Assembly (NCBI GenBank): GCA_040389005.1
Contig: JAZKAS010000026.1
Location: 1 to 60,818, forward strand
Source of the DNA: JAGOUN01 sp040389005
Lineage (GTDB): Bacteria > Pseudomonadota > Gammaproteobacteria > JAGOUN01
Length of the DNA: 60,818 nt
Direction of reading: 5' to 3'
The position numbers were made by a program, and so were the translations under genes. Below are positions 33,497 through 41,848 of the stretch, piece after piece. The notes under the pieces are model-generated. The model was not told the origin of the DNA. It was given only the letters and a program-made list of their open reading frames with translations, and searched no databases. Within the stretch, counting starts at the first letter, position 1. Every line of letters starts with the position of its first letter.

Positions 33497-34882
33497 ATGG
33501 CAATCGTCGGAACAATTCAAGCAATTATTGGTGCAGTCGTTGACGTCGCATTCCCACGCGGTCACGTGCCCAAAGTGTATAACGCACTTAAAGTGGAAGG
33601 CACGAACATCACTTTAGAGACTCAACAGCAAATCGGCGATGGCGTTGTCAGAACTATTGCCATGGGATCTACTGATGGCTTAAAGCGCGGCTTAAATGTT
33701 ATCGATACTGAAAATCCAATTATCGTTCCCGTCGGCAAAAAAACCTTAGGCCGAATTATGGACGTATTGGGAAATCCAATTGATGAAGCCGGCCCGATTG
33801 GCGAAGAACCGACTGAGCGTTTACCGATCCATCGCGCGCCACCGCATTATTCAGATCAAGCGGTTGCAGAAGAATTATTAGAAACCGGAATTAAAGTCAT
33901 CGATTTACTTTGTCCATTTGCCAAAGGTGGTAAAGTCGGTTTATTCGGCGGCGCCGGCGTTGGTAAAACTGTTAATATGATGGAATTGATTCGTAATATC
34001 GCCGTTGAACACAGCGGTTATTCCGTATTTGCTGGTGTCGGTGAACGAACACGTGAAGGTAATGACTTCTATCATGAAATGAAAGATTCAAACGTACTCG
34101 ATAAAGTATCCCTAGTTTATGGGCAAATGAATGAGCCACCAGGTAACCGATTACGCGTTGCGCTCACCGGCTTAACGATTGCGGAAAATTTCCGAGATGA
34201 AGGCCGTGACGTATTGATGTTTATCGATAACATTTATCGTTATACATTGGCGGGAACAGAAGTATCTGCATTATTAGGTCGTATGCCATCAGCAGTAGGT
34301 TATCAACCGACACTCGCAGAAGAAATGGGAACCTTGCAAGAACGTATTACCTCAACTAAAACAGGTTCGATCACGTCTATTCAAGCCGTTTACGTACCAG
34401 CGGATGACTTAACTGATCCATCACCTGCCACCACTTTCGCGCATTTAGATGCGACCGTCGTATTGTCACGACAAATTGCAGAATTAGGTATTTATCCTGC
34501 GGTGGATCCATTGGATTCTAATAGCCGACAACTCGATCCACTATTAGTGGGACAAGAACATTATGACGTTGCGCGATCTGTACAAAACGTATTACAACGT
34601 TACAAAGAATTAAAAGATATTATTGCGATTTTGGGTATGGATGAATTATCGGCGGAAGATAAATTATCTGTATCACGTGCGCGTAAAATCCAAAAATTCT
34701 TATCGCAACCGTTTTTCGTGGCTGAAGTATTCACGGGTAGCCCAGGAAAATATGTTCCATTAAGCGAAACGATTCGTAGTTTTAAAGGCATTGTTGCTGG
34801 CGATTACGATCATTTGCCTGAACAAGCATTTTATATGGTTGGCTCAATTGATGAAGCCGTCGCAAAAGCGAAAGATTTATAA
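33497..34882 (+). CDS. atpD: F-type ATP synthase subunit beta
   Basis: Beta is the catalytic subunit. GLFGGAGVGKTVNMMEL is Walker A with the catalytic Lys, FAGVGERTREGNDFYHEMKD carries the catalytic Glu, VLMFIDNIYRYTLAGTEVSA is Walker B, and MDELSAEDKLSVSRARK is the DELSEED loop, here DELSAED. The ring residue usually Phe in IFRF reads Tyr (NIYRYT), a mild change. About 461 residues. The start is ATG 33497, with GAGG upstream; the longer frame from 33467 begins in a REP. Confidence 0.97.
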   Translation: MAIVGTIQAIIGAVVDVAFPRGHVPKVYNALKVEGTNITLETQQQIGDGVVRTIAMGSTDGLKRGLNVIDTENPIIVPVGKKTLGRIMDVLGNPIDEAGPIGEEPTERLPIHRAPPHYSDQAVAEELLETGIKVIDLLCPFAKGGKVGLFGGAGVGKTVNMMELIRNIAVEHSGYSVFAGVGERTREGNDFYHEMKDSNVLDKVSLVYGQMNEPPGNRLRVALTGLTIAENFRDEGRDVLMFIDNIYRYTLAGTEVSALLGRMPSAVGYQPTLAEEMGTLQERITSTKTGSITSIQAVYVPADDLTDPSPATTFAHLDATVVLSRQIAELGIYPAVDPLDSNSRQLDPLLVGQEHYDVARSVQNVLQRYKELKDIIAILGMDELSAEDKLSVSRARKIQKFLSQPFFVAEVFTGSPGKYVPLSETIRSFKGIVAGDYDHLPEQAFYMVGSIDEAVAKAKDL

Positions 34883-34917
34883 TTTTTTGATATTATTTTG
34901 TGAACGTCCCGTAGGGG

Positions 34918-34994
34918 CGTCATTGCGAGCGCAGCCCGGCAATCCATTTTAATCTTAAAAAAAAGATGGATTGCTTCGAGTACTCGCAATGACG
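34918..34994. repeat. Palindromic repeat (family 2), atpD/atpC junction
   Basis: Ends CGTCATTGCGAG and CTCGCAATGACG; the same orientation as the copy at 32469. A short hairpin CGTCCC-GTA-GGGGCG lies at its left edge (34905-34919). The element fills the space between atpD and atpC. Confidence 0.92.
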
Positions 34995-35034
34995 ACAACG
35001 CAGGTTTTGAATGTAATTTGGTAGAGAATGATAT

Positions 35035-35466
35035 ATGTCTAAATTCCTAACGCTTGATATCGTCAGTGCAGAAGAAACCATTTTTAGTGGACAAGTTTCA
35101 TTATTAGTTGCGACCGGCACGATGGGTGAATTAGGCATTATGCCCGGCCACAGCCCGTTATTAACAACGCTTAAGCCAGGAAAAATTCGCTTTAAAAATA
35201 TCGCCGGTGAAGAATCGCTTTTTTATATTTCGGGTGGGTTATTAGAAGTTCAACCCACAGTTGTGACCATCATGGCAGATACCGTGATTCGTGCAGAAGA
35301 TCTTGACGATGCCGCCGCGGCCGAAGCACAGCAAAAAGCCAAAGATACGTTAGCTAATATTGATAAAACCTCGACACTCACGAGCAAAGAAGCGCTCTTG
35401 ATTGAAATTGAAGAGGCGACAGCAATGCGTCGTGTCATTCAAGAATTACAAAAGCTTAGACAGTAA
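35035..35466 (+). CDS. atpC: F-type ATP synthase subunit epsilon
   Basis: Epsilon binds gamma and inhibits ATP hydrolysis. The N-terminal beta-sandwich has LTLDIVSAEETIFSGQVSLL and GELGIMPGHSPLLTTLKPG, the family signature; the last 50 residues form the two inhibitory helices (EDLDDAAAAEAQQKAKDTL on). 143 residues. Last gene of the operon; a minus-strand gene converges from 35477 with only ten bases between. Confidence 0.96.
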   Translation: MSKFLTLDIVSAEETIFSGQVSLLVATGTMGELGIMPGHSPLLTTLKPGKIRFKNIAGEESLFYISGGLLEVQPTVVTIMADTVIRAEDLDDAAAAEAQQKAKDTLANIDKTSTLTSKEALLIEIEEATAMRRVIQELQKLRQ

Positions 35467-35476
35467 GGCTGACTTT

Positions 35477-36373
35477 TCATTTTGGTTCAAATTTAAAAAA
35501 AGGGGCATGGTCTGTTGTATTTGCCCTTGAAAACATTGATCCGAACCAGTTTTTAAAAGTCATTTTAGTAATGGTATCGTCTTCGGTAAACACTTGAGGT
35601 GTAGGTGAACGCGAACTACTAGCGCTTAATGTCAAAGTGGCCGTAGATGCTGATGGAGATATGCTCGAATTTTTAGTTTTCTCATAAACATCGTCTTCAA
35701 TAGAGTAGTCTTCAAGGCTATTCAGTTCAAACATACCGTTAATAAATTCAATCAGTTCCACATAGAAATTTTGATGGCGGTAATTATTCTGAATAAACAG
35801 TTTGAATGTTTTGGTCTCTTGTTTTAAGTGGCGCATAGCGTCTGTGTTAAGGGAATGTAATGCGCTTGGCGGGAAATCAATTAATTTTTTCATTGTTGAT
35901 AAAGTGTGAATTAAAATCTCAAGAGATTCTTTTGTGTTTTTATTTTCGTAATGAAAGCGGTTAGTGCAAAAACAAACAAGTTCATTTGTCAAAACGATGT
36001 TAATCAGTTGCCCAATTATGTTTTCATTTTTTATGTTAGTGATTTCAAATAAACTATCAAGGAGTGAAGTTATTTCATAAATATCATGATGGTTATAATC
36101 AGTGAAAGTTTTTTTCGCCACGCGTAGAGGAGCTATGCTTATAATATTATATCGACCATTTTGATGATCATAAGACACCGTGATGCCTTCAAGGGATAAA
36201 AGAAATTCTTGGGTGCTTTTATAAAGCACCAGTGTTTGACTAGCGATATCTATCGCCAGCTTTAAAAAAGTAAGTAGCGAAAATGGCGATTCCGACGAAG
36301 ATTCAGCGTTTATTGAATTATAAACAGCGGCCAAAGATTGTCGAACAGGTAATAATGATATTTTAGACGGCAT
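35477..36373 (-). CDS. Hypothetical protein with serine-rich C-terminal linker
   Basis: I do not recognise the 298-residue protein. It has no signal peptide or membrane helix. Residues 1-220 look alpha-helical with mixed charge; near 232-262 comes a low-complexity stretch (SSISPSASTATLTLSASSSR, then SPTPQVF), followed by a short end with MTFKNWFGSMFSR. A disordered Ser/Thr/Pro tail is common in translocated effectors of Legionellales, but no effector domain is visible. It interrupts the stretch between atpC and hemC in opposite orientation, so it is an accessory gene. The frame is intact and ATG at 36373 is the only reasonable start. Confidence 0.6.
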   Translation of the reverse strand: MPSKISLLPVRQSLAAVYNSINAESSSESPFSLLTFLKLAIDIASQTLVLYKSTQEFLLSLEGITVSYDHQNGRYNIISIAPLRVAKKTFTDYNHHDIYEITSLLDSLFEITNIKNENIIGQLINIVLTNELVCFCTNRFHYENKNTKESLEILIHTLSTMKKLIDFPPSALHSLNTDAMRHLKQETKTFKLFIQNNYRHQNFYVELIEFINGMFELNSLEDYSIEDDVYEKTKNSSISPSASTATLTLSASSSRSPTPQVFTEDDTITKMTFKNWFGSMFSRANTTDHAPFFKFEPK

Positions 36374-36562
36374 GGTGACTTTTCTTATTCTATTTTATTT
36401 TTATTGCTTATGCGTCCAAAAGTATAGTTCATATTTCATGCAATTCAAGTTGGCGTATTAAAACGTTTTAATTATTCCAGGTTAGTATAGAATGGGGTTT
36501 TATCATTAATTTGGGGGCTGGTCATGAGTTGGAGTATGGCTTGCAGGGATGAGGAAGCATAA

Positions 36563-37474
36563 ATGCAAAAGGTCATTCGAATTGCGACTCGAAAAAGTCC
36601 ACTTGCCTTATGGCAAGCGAATTTTATTAAATCAGAGCTGCTCAAGCATCATCCTGAGTTAATCATTGAACTTATTCCAATGACAACCCAAGGCGACCAA
36701 GTGGTTGATCGCTCACTGTCCAAAATTGGTGGCAAAGGATTATTTGTCAAAGAATTAGAAAATGCATTGTTGAATAATGAAGCGGATATTGCCGTTCATT
36801 CCATGAAAGATGTGCCCATGCATTTGCCTGAAGGATTAATCATGAGTGCGATGACAGCGCGTGGTTCGGTTGAGGATGTGTTTGTCAGCGAAAAATTTCA
36901 TAAAATTGAAGATTTGCCATCTGGTGCACGCGTCGGAACATCGAGTGCGCGTCGTAAAACCATTTTGCAGCGAGAATATCCGCATTTAGAAAGTGTTGAT
37001 GTGCGCGGCAATGTACAAACACGATTAAAAAAATGCGAGACCGGTGAAGTTGATGCGCTAATCCTTGCTGCTGCCGGACTCGAACGTCTTGATTTGTCAG
37101 ATAAAATAACGCAGCGGTTACCGCTTGATCTCTGGTTGCCTGCGCCTGGACAAGGCGCGATTGGCATAGAATCACGTGTTGATGATTATCAACTCAATCA
37201 GTATTTAAAAGCGATTAATGATCAAGATACGTGGACTGCGCTGACCGCTGAGCGAATGTTAAGTCGCGTACTTAATGGCGGATGCAGTGTGCCATTAGCG
37301 GCATATGCGGCATTAGAAAACGAAGTATTGTTTTTACGTGCATGGTGGGTTTCGCCAGACAATCAGCATTTTGCTTATGCAGAAGCACGAAAACATCATT
37401 CACATGCTGAAGCTTTAGGAGAGGAGGTTGCGAATGTTATTAAGCAATCAATGCATTCTCGTCACGCGTCCTGA
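36563..37474 (+). CDS. hemC: Hydroxymethylbilane synthase (porphobilinogen deaminase)
   Basis: HemC joins four porphobilinogens into hydroxymethylbilane for heme. RIATRKSPLALWQANFIKSE is the N-terminal signature, DIAVHSMKDVPMHLP carries the catalytic Asp, VGTSSARRKTILQREYPHL the substrate arginines, and LNGGCSVPLAAYA the Cys that anchors the dipyrromethane cofactor. 303 residues. hemD begins inside its 3' end (about 40 bases of overlap). Confidence 0.96.
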   Translation: MQKVIRIATRKSPLALWQANFIKSELLKHHPELIIELIPMTTQGDQVVDRSLSKIGGKGLFVKELENALLNNEADIAVHSMKDVPMHLPEGLIMSAMTARGSVEDVFVSEKFHKIEDLPSGARVGTSSARRKTILQREYPHLESVDVRGNVQTRLKKCETGEVDALILAAAGLERLDLSDKITQRLPLDLWLPAPGQGAIGIESRVDDYQLNQYLKAINDQDTWTALTAERMLSRVLNGGCSVPLAAYAALENEVLFLRAWWVSPDNQHFAYAEARKHHSHAEALGEEVANVIKQSMHSRHAS

Positions 37475-38159
37475 GCCACAAGGTCACGAACTCTGCGCTT
37501 TGCTTAACAAACAAGGCGCGACGACTTATTATATTCCTACCTTGGAAATTCAACCTCGTGCCGTTCATTTAAGTTTATTTAAACCCGATATCGCAATTTT
37601 TATTAGTGTCAATGCGGTGAAACATTATCCCTTCAAAAATTTTCCAGCATCAACATGTTATTTTGCCGTGGGTGTAGCGACAGCAATGGCATTAATGGAG
37701 CGCGGTGTTATTGCGCAACAACCTGAGCATAGCGACAGTGAAGGTTTGTTGGATTTGTCTGATTTGCAAAATGTCATGGGAAAGAGTATTGCGATTTTTT
37801 GCGGTATGGGCGGTAGAATGTTGTTGCAAGAAACGCTAAAAAAACGTGGCGCGCATTGTCAGCGTTACGAAGTTTATGAGCGGCGATGTGCCATAAATCA
37901 AGCGCAACGATTGCAATCCTTGTTAAAAGAAGTAGCCTTTAATTATGTGATTTGTACCAGTAGTGAAAATTTGCTATGTTTAGAGCAACTTGCAGGCGAT
38001 GAAATAACGATTTTGCAACAAATACCGCTGATTGTTATTAGCAAACGCATTGGGCTTGTTGCGACCGAACGTGGCTTTACACAAGTACTTGCGATGAAAA
38101 AATCGTTTGATAATATAAGTTTAGTGCAGCAATTGGTAGAATGGAGAAAAGCAATATGA
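37434..38159 (+). CDS. hemD: Uroporphyrinogen-III synthase
   Basis: HemD closes hydroxymethylbilane with D-ring inversion. It is a divergent family, but CILVTRPEPQGHELCALLNK at the start, FISVNAVKHYPF, and FNYVICTSSENLLCLEQL near the end are the usual landmarks of the two-domain fold. GGAGG six bases before ATG 37434 decides the start. Overlaps hemC at the front and hemX (ATGA) at the end. Confidence 0.92.
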   Translation: MLLSNQCILVTRPEPQGHELCALLNKQGATTYYIPTLEIQPRAVHLSLFKPDIAIFISVNAVKHYPFKNFPASTCYFAVGVATAMALMERGVIAQQPEHSDSEGLLDLSDLQNVMGKSIAIFCGMGGRMLLQETLKKRGAHCQRYEVYERRCAINQAQRLQSLLKEVAFNYVICTSSENLLCLEQLAGDEITILQQIPLIVISKRIGLVATERGFTQVLAMKKSFDNISLVQQLVEWRKAI

Positions 38160-39148
38160 CGATGCCATTGATGGAAGAAAAAAAAGAAGAAGCCAAGATT
38201 ATTCGTCCACGTTCGTGGTTGTGGTTGAATATCATGCTGATTGTGCTAATGTTTCTACTTGTAGGAGCGGGCGTTGGTTTTTATTATGCTAAAGTGCAAC
38301 AAATGACGCAAACCATTGCGCAATTACATGTGCAAACTATGCAAGTAGAACAAGCGCATGTGGTTGAGGCAGCTGCTCTTAATGAATTACAAGCCACGCT
38401 TAAAGATCAGTCAAATCAACTCGAACAACAACAGCGTTCACTACAACATCTTTCGCTTTATCAGCAACAACGGCAATGGCAGCTTGATGAAATACGCTAT
38501 CTCATTCATGTGGCCAATACGAGTTTGATATTCTCACGTGACGCTAAAGCCAGTTGCCAGTTATTGGGTCAAGTGCATACGATTATTTTGGTTATGCAAG
38601 ATCCTTCTTTTGATATTCTTGATCAAGCTGTATTGAGTGATATTAAAGTACTTGCTGCGTTGACGCTTCAAGATGCTTCTCAATTATTTTTGCAAGTGAC
38701 TACATTGGATCAAGCAATTGATGCGATGCCCTTATTAGGCTCCGGTTTTTCAAACGAAAATGAGCCTCCTGAAGATATTTCATCCGTAGTTCATACTTGG
38801 CGAGAGCGTTTAAAGCAAACATTGCATCAATTACAGTATGTTGTTGATGTGCGAAAAACATCGAATTCTTTGTCGCCGCTGATTGCGCAAGAACAAGGCG
38901 AATATATTAATCAATATTTACATATGCAACTTGGACAAGCGCAATGGGCGTTGCTGTATAATAATAACGAGATTTATCAAGCAAGTTTAGAGCAAGTGAA
39001 TCTTTGGATAAACCGTTATTTTGTGATTCTCAATCCGAAAACACAGGACGTGCTTGCTGCGTTAAGTGCATTACAAGCTATAGATATTCGTTTTCCTGAT
39101 GTGAATTTAGAGAAAACTCTAGCTGCATTAAAGGAAATATCACCATGA
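38156..39148 (+). CDS. hemX: HemX-type membrane protein (heme operon)
   Basis: The protein has a cytosolic N-terminus, one membrane helix near residues 17-40 (WLWLNIMLIVLMFLLVGAGV), a coiled coil rich in Gln (residues 55-105), and a helical periplasmic domain. This is the HemX layout of gammaproteobacteria, wrongly called uroporphyrin-III methyltransferase in many databases; real function uncertain. ATG 38156 overlaps the hemD stop and has GGAG upstream; a start five codons earlier is less likely. It overlaps hemY by ATGA. Confidence 0.88.
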   Translation: MTMPLMEEKKEEAKIIRPRSWLWLNIMLIVLMFLLVGAGVGFYYAKVQQMTQTIAQLHVQTMQVEQAHVVEAAALNELQATLKDQSNQLEQQQRSLQHLSLYQQQRQWQLDEIRYLIHVANTSLIFSRDAKASCQLLGQVHTIILVMQDPSFDILDQAVLSDIKVLAALTLQDASQLFLQVTTLDQAIDAMPLLGSGFSNENEPPEDISSVVHTWRERLKQTLHQLQYVVDVRKTSNSLSPLIAQEQGEYINQYLHMQLGQAQWALLYNNNEIYQASLEQVNLWINRYFVILNPKTQDVLAALSALQAIDIRFPDVNLEKTLAALKEISP

Positions 39149-39417
39149 AATGGCTTTTTTTTATTATTATTTTTCTTGCTGCGATGGCGTTTGGTTTTGA
39201 AATGGTCCAAGATCCTGGTTATGCATTATTTGTGTATCATGGTTGGATGGTACAAATGCCGTTGTGGTTTGCATTATTGTTATTATTGCTGCTTTTGTTT
39301 TTTGTTTATTTTTTTACACGTCTATTGTGCGTTTTTATGTTTCTCAAACGTTCGATAAGATTTTGGTGGTTGGAGCGATGTTTTCATAAAAAAGAATTAA
39401 AAAACAAAATAAAATAA
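39145..39417 (+). CDS. hemY: Truncated HemY: membrane part only
   Basis: The 90-residue protein starts as HemY does (KWLFFIIIFLAAMAFGFEMV, then DPGYALFVYHGWMVQMPLW) and has two membrane helices, then stops after a short basic tail (HKKELKNKIK). Normal HemY has about 400 residues with a TPR domain after the second helix; that part is missing, and nothing like it follows in any frame before the H1-like gene. Position after hemX, with ATGA overlap, confirms identity. It may be a decayed gene or a retained two-helix protein. Confidence 0.75.
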   Translation: MKWLFFIIIFLAAMAFGFEMVQDPGYALFVYHGWMVQMPLWFALLLLLLLLFFVYFFTRLLCVFMFLKRSIRFWWLERCFHKKELKNKIK

Positions 39418-39516
39418 AATAAAGAGTAATTTTTTCTATTTTTTTACAAATTTATGTTATTTTTAATTGAAATTCATTAAAATTCTCTTGTTTATTCTGC
39501 ATAACATTGCATACAA

Positions 39517-39522
39517 TATAAT
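39517..39522 (+). promoter_or_regulatory. Probable -10 box of the H1-like gene
   Basis: A perfect TATAAT lies 42 bases before the H1-like start codon in an AT-rich gap. No clear -35 hexamer is seen at 17 bases. GGAGAG precedes the ATG as ribosome binding site. Confidence 0.55.
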
Positions 39523-39564
39523 CTCATATTGAAACTATGAACAATTAACGGAGAGAACTTTTCT

Positions 39565-39858
39565 ATGAAACTTGAAAAATTAAAATTAGCGCTTGCAAAA
39601 GCAAAAGATGCAATCAAAGCACTTAAAGATGATATTCGTGCGCTTAAAGCAAAACACAAAGATGCGCTAAAGGCTGCAAAAGCAACTAAAGCTGCAAAAG
39701 CAAAGCCAGCCGCTAAAAAAGCTGTGAAGAAAGTAGCTAAAGCAAAACCTGCTAAGAAAGCAGTTAAAAAAGTAGCTAAAGCAAAACCTGCTAAAAAAGC
39801 GGTTAAAAAAGTAGCTAAAAAGACTGTGAAGAAAGCTGTAGTAGCACCTGCTGCTTAA
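39565..39858 (+). CDS. Histone H1-like lysine/alanine-rich DNA-binding protein
   Basis: The 97-residue protein is about 35 percent lysine and 30 percent alanine. Residues 1-45 form an amphipathic helix (EKLKLALAKAKDAIKALKDD) and the rest is a repeated AKPAKKAVKKV tail, as in the Hc1/Hq1 proteins of Chlamydia and Coxiella and the C-terminal domain of eukaryotic H1. It should bind and condense DNA without sequence preference. It has its own TATAAT, a GGAGAG site and a strong terminator, so it is monocistronic. The tail is coded by 39-base near-identical DNA repeats. Confidence 0.85.
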   Translation: MKLEKLKLALAKAKDAIKALKDDIRALKAKHKDALKAAKATKAAKAKPAAKKAVKKVAKAKPAKKAVKKVAKAKPAKKAVKKVAKKTVKKAVVAPAA

Positions 39859-39877
39859 TGCAATTCTTGATCAGTAG

Positions 39878-39904
39878 AGGCGACCAGTGGGTCGCCTTTT
39901 TTTT
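39878..39904 (+). terminator. Intrinsic terminator of the H1-like gene
   Basis: An 8-bp GC-rich stem (AGGCGACC / GGTCGCCT) with a four-base loop is followed by eight T. It lies 20 bases after the stop codon. Confidence 0.9.
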
Positions 39905-39909
39905 GCTTA

Positions 39910-40911
39910 TTAAAGCTTAATAATCTCAAGCTCAGGAAAATGCTCGACAATCGTGGTTATTACAGTTTCTTGAAATAGCAATTTTAAATTTGGCCCTGCA
40001 TCCTGCGTGAAATAGACAGGAATACCCGCTTTACGTAGCGCCCAAATTTTTTCCCGATATTCACGTGTTTTATGTGTACAAAAATCAGTTTTAGGTTGGC
40101 TATCAAGCATGGTCGCATGCATTGCCAATGCATTTCGTTCGCTGATTTCGCCTAAGCTGATAAAATCATGTTGAGTAATGGCTTCTTTTATCTGATGAAG
40201 ATCTTGCTCGACTTGAATTGGCCAATTTTTATAAGTGGGTGAAGTGTTAACGGTATTTAACATCGCTTGACGTGAACTGATGATTTTTTTATCTTTTTCA
40301 AAAATGAGTAAGCCAATACCAATGTTAGAAAGAAATTGGCTCGATCTTATTTTTAAGGGAGATGCGAAACTGTCACACCCATCTTCGCGCTCACCTTTTT
40401 GCCATTCAACAAACCCCGTCCATAAAGAACGGCACGCGCTGCCACTGCCCATGCGTGCTAAAATAGAGAGTGAAGACTGATCGAGCTTCCAACCAAATAA
40501 TTGGTCAAACGCTAAAACCAGCGCTGCAAATCCAGAGGCAGAAGAAGCAAGCCCTGCGGCCGTTGGAATATTGTTTTCTGTTTTAATATCATAATGGTAG
40601 TTTTCAGAAAAACGAAAATAATTACAGAATTTGTTAAGGCGTTTTGAAAATTCGCTTTCTGAATCTAATAAAACGCCACTTAAATAATAACGGTCATGCT
40701 GCAAAGAATTAACCTGAATTGTCGTCGTAGTGCCTTTGCTGGGTAATGCAATAGATAGACTATTGGTCACGGGAAGATTGAGTTCGGTATTACGTTTCCC
40801 CCAATATTTAATAAGGGCAATATTAACTGGGGCAAAACAAGTTGCAAGTTCATATAGGGGAGATGTGTTTTTGCCAGATAATAGGTGTTGAATAATATCA
40901 TTCGCTTTCAC
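39910..40911 (-). CDS. mvaD: Diphosphomevalonate decarboxylase
   Basis: This GHMP-family enzyme converts mevalonate diphosphate to isopentenyl diphosphate with ATP. APVNIALIKYWGKRNTELNL with PVTNSLSI is the diagnostic N-terminus, TAAGLASSASGFAALVLAF the phosphate loop, and SGSACRSLWTGFVEW the conserved active-site Ser/Arg region. About 333 residues. I start it at GTG 40911 because AGGAG lies six bases upstream; the frame is open further up to 40989 inside the kinase gene. Its start overlaps the kinase stop by 14 bases, so the two are translationally coupled. Confidence 0.93.
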   Translation of the reverse strand: MKANDIIQHLLSGKNTSPLYELATCFAPVNIALIKYWGKRNTELNLPVTNSLSIALPSKGTTTTIQVNSLQHDRYYLSGVLLDSESEFSKRLNKFCNYFRFSENYHYDIKTENNIPTAAGLASSASGFAALVLAFDQLFGWKLDQSSLSILARMGSGSACRSLWTGFVEWQKGEREDGCDSFASPLKIRSSQFLSNIGIGLLIFEKDKKIISSRQAMLNTVNTSPTYKNWPIQVEQDLHQIKEAITQHDFISLGEISERNALAMHATMLDSQPKTDFCTHKTREYREKIWALRKAGIPVYFTQDAGPNLKLLFQETVITTIVEHFPELEIIKL

Positions 40912-41848
40912 AGGTGACTCCTTCCGTAGATAGCGTTGCATCAATAAAACTCGGGTGTTTCCATTTAAAATCAGGGGCAACAAGTGCAAGCAAACAATCG
41001 CCTAATCCCGATCCGGAAATTTTACTGCCCATGACTTGCGGATGTTGATTCAACAATCCTAAAAGTTGTGCGCACGTTTCGTCAGACGTACCTAATAATT
41101 CTTGAGAATATTGATGCAAGCGCATCACTTTTCCAAGTAGTAGCCAATTTTTTTCTTTGATGGCTTTCCAAGCATCTTCGCTATATCGGCCCATTTCTTT
41201 AAAAAGCGCCGCATATTTTTCAGGATCCGTGCTGACACGCGCATCAACGCGACGAATTACTTCTGGAGTTGCAGTTTTATATCCGGCATATAATAAAGCG
41301 ATATTAAATAGATGGTCTGATTTCTCAATTAAAAGCGGTTCCATGCGATAAGCAATCACGCCACCGAAAACGCTAGCTGCGACATCTGCGCCCGAGCCGC
41401 GACCTTGCACTGCTTGAATTGTCGCACGCGCATCTAAAAATAGTTCTTGATGGTCGAATTGATTGTAGGGGTGACCTCCGGTCGCCTTCTTTAAATATTG
41501 TTGTAGGCAAGCCAGTGTTGCCACAACAACTGCCGCAGACGAACCAAGACCTACTTTGCTGGAAAATTCAGATTTAATTTCTAATCTAAAACCATGTGTT
41601 AATTTTGATTGATACCGCTGAATAGCCGCTAATATAAACTGAAACGGCGATACAACTTTTAATTCATTAATCGTCGTATGATAGTTTCCTAATGCCGAAT
41701 AAATTTCGATGCGATTATTCTCATGGGGAATTAATGTCACCGTTATGCGCTTATCCACTGCGCCAACAAGCGCGAGTTCATTACGTAATACTGCGTGCTC
41801 ACCCATTAGCATGATGGAGCCGGGCGCTGAAAATTTATAATTTATCAT
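40898..41848 (-). CDS. GHMP kinase of the mevalonate pathway (phosphomevalonate or mevalonate kinase)
   Basis: The 316-residue GHMP kinase has KFSAPGSIMLMGEHAVLRNE (motif 1), KVGLGSSAAVVVATLAC (motif 2 phosphate loop), and MGSKISGSGLGDCLLALVA (motif 3). Two GHMP kinases are needed, one for mevalonate and one for its 5-phosphate; the other is at 43709-44740. Operon position between PAP2 and mvaD proves the pathway but not the step. I favour phosphomevalonate kinase here by elimination, at low certainty. Near residue 122, KATGGHPYNQ is encoded by a REP-like segment (41465-41486) inserted in frame after motif 2. Confidence 0.85.
   Translation of the reverse strand: MINYKFSAPGSIMLMGEHAVLRNELALVGAVDKRITVTLIPHENNRIEIYSALGNYHTTINELKVVSPFQFILAAIQRYQSKLTHGFRLEIKSEFSSKVGLGSSAAVVVATLACLQQYLKKATGGHPYNQFDHQELFLDARATIQAVQGRGSGADVAASVFGGVIAYRMEPLLIEKSDHLFNIALLYAGYKTATPEVIRRVDARVSTDPEKYAALFKEMGRYSEDAWKAIKEKNWLLLGKVMRLHQYSQELLGTSDETCAQLLGLLNQHPQVMGSKISGSGLGDCLLALVAPDFKWKHPSFIDATLSTEGVTCESE
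41465..41486 (-). repeat. REP-like half element inside the GHMP kinase gene
   Basis: GTAGGGGTGACCTCCGGTCG plus CC on the plus strand has the GTAGGGG head of the family 1 elements followed by a short imperfect palindrome (GGTGACC-TCC-GGTCGCC). It reads ATGGHPY in the kinase frame, a peptide typical of translated REP elements. Confidence 0.55.
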
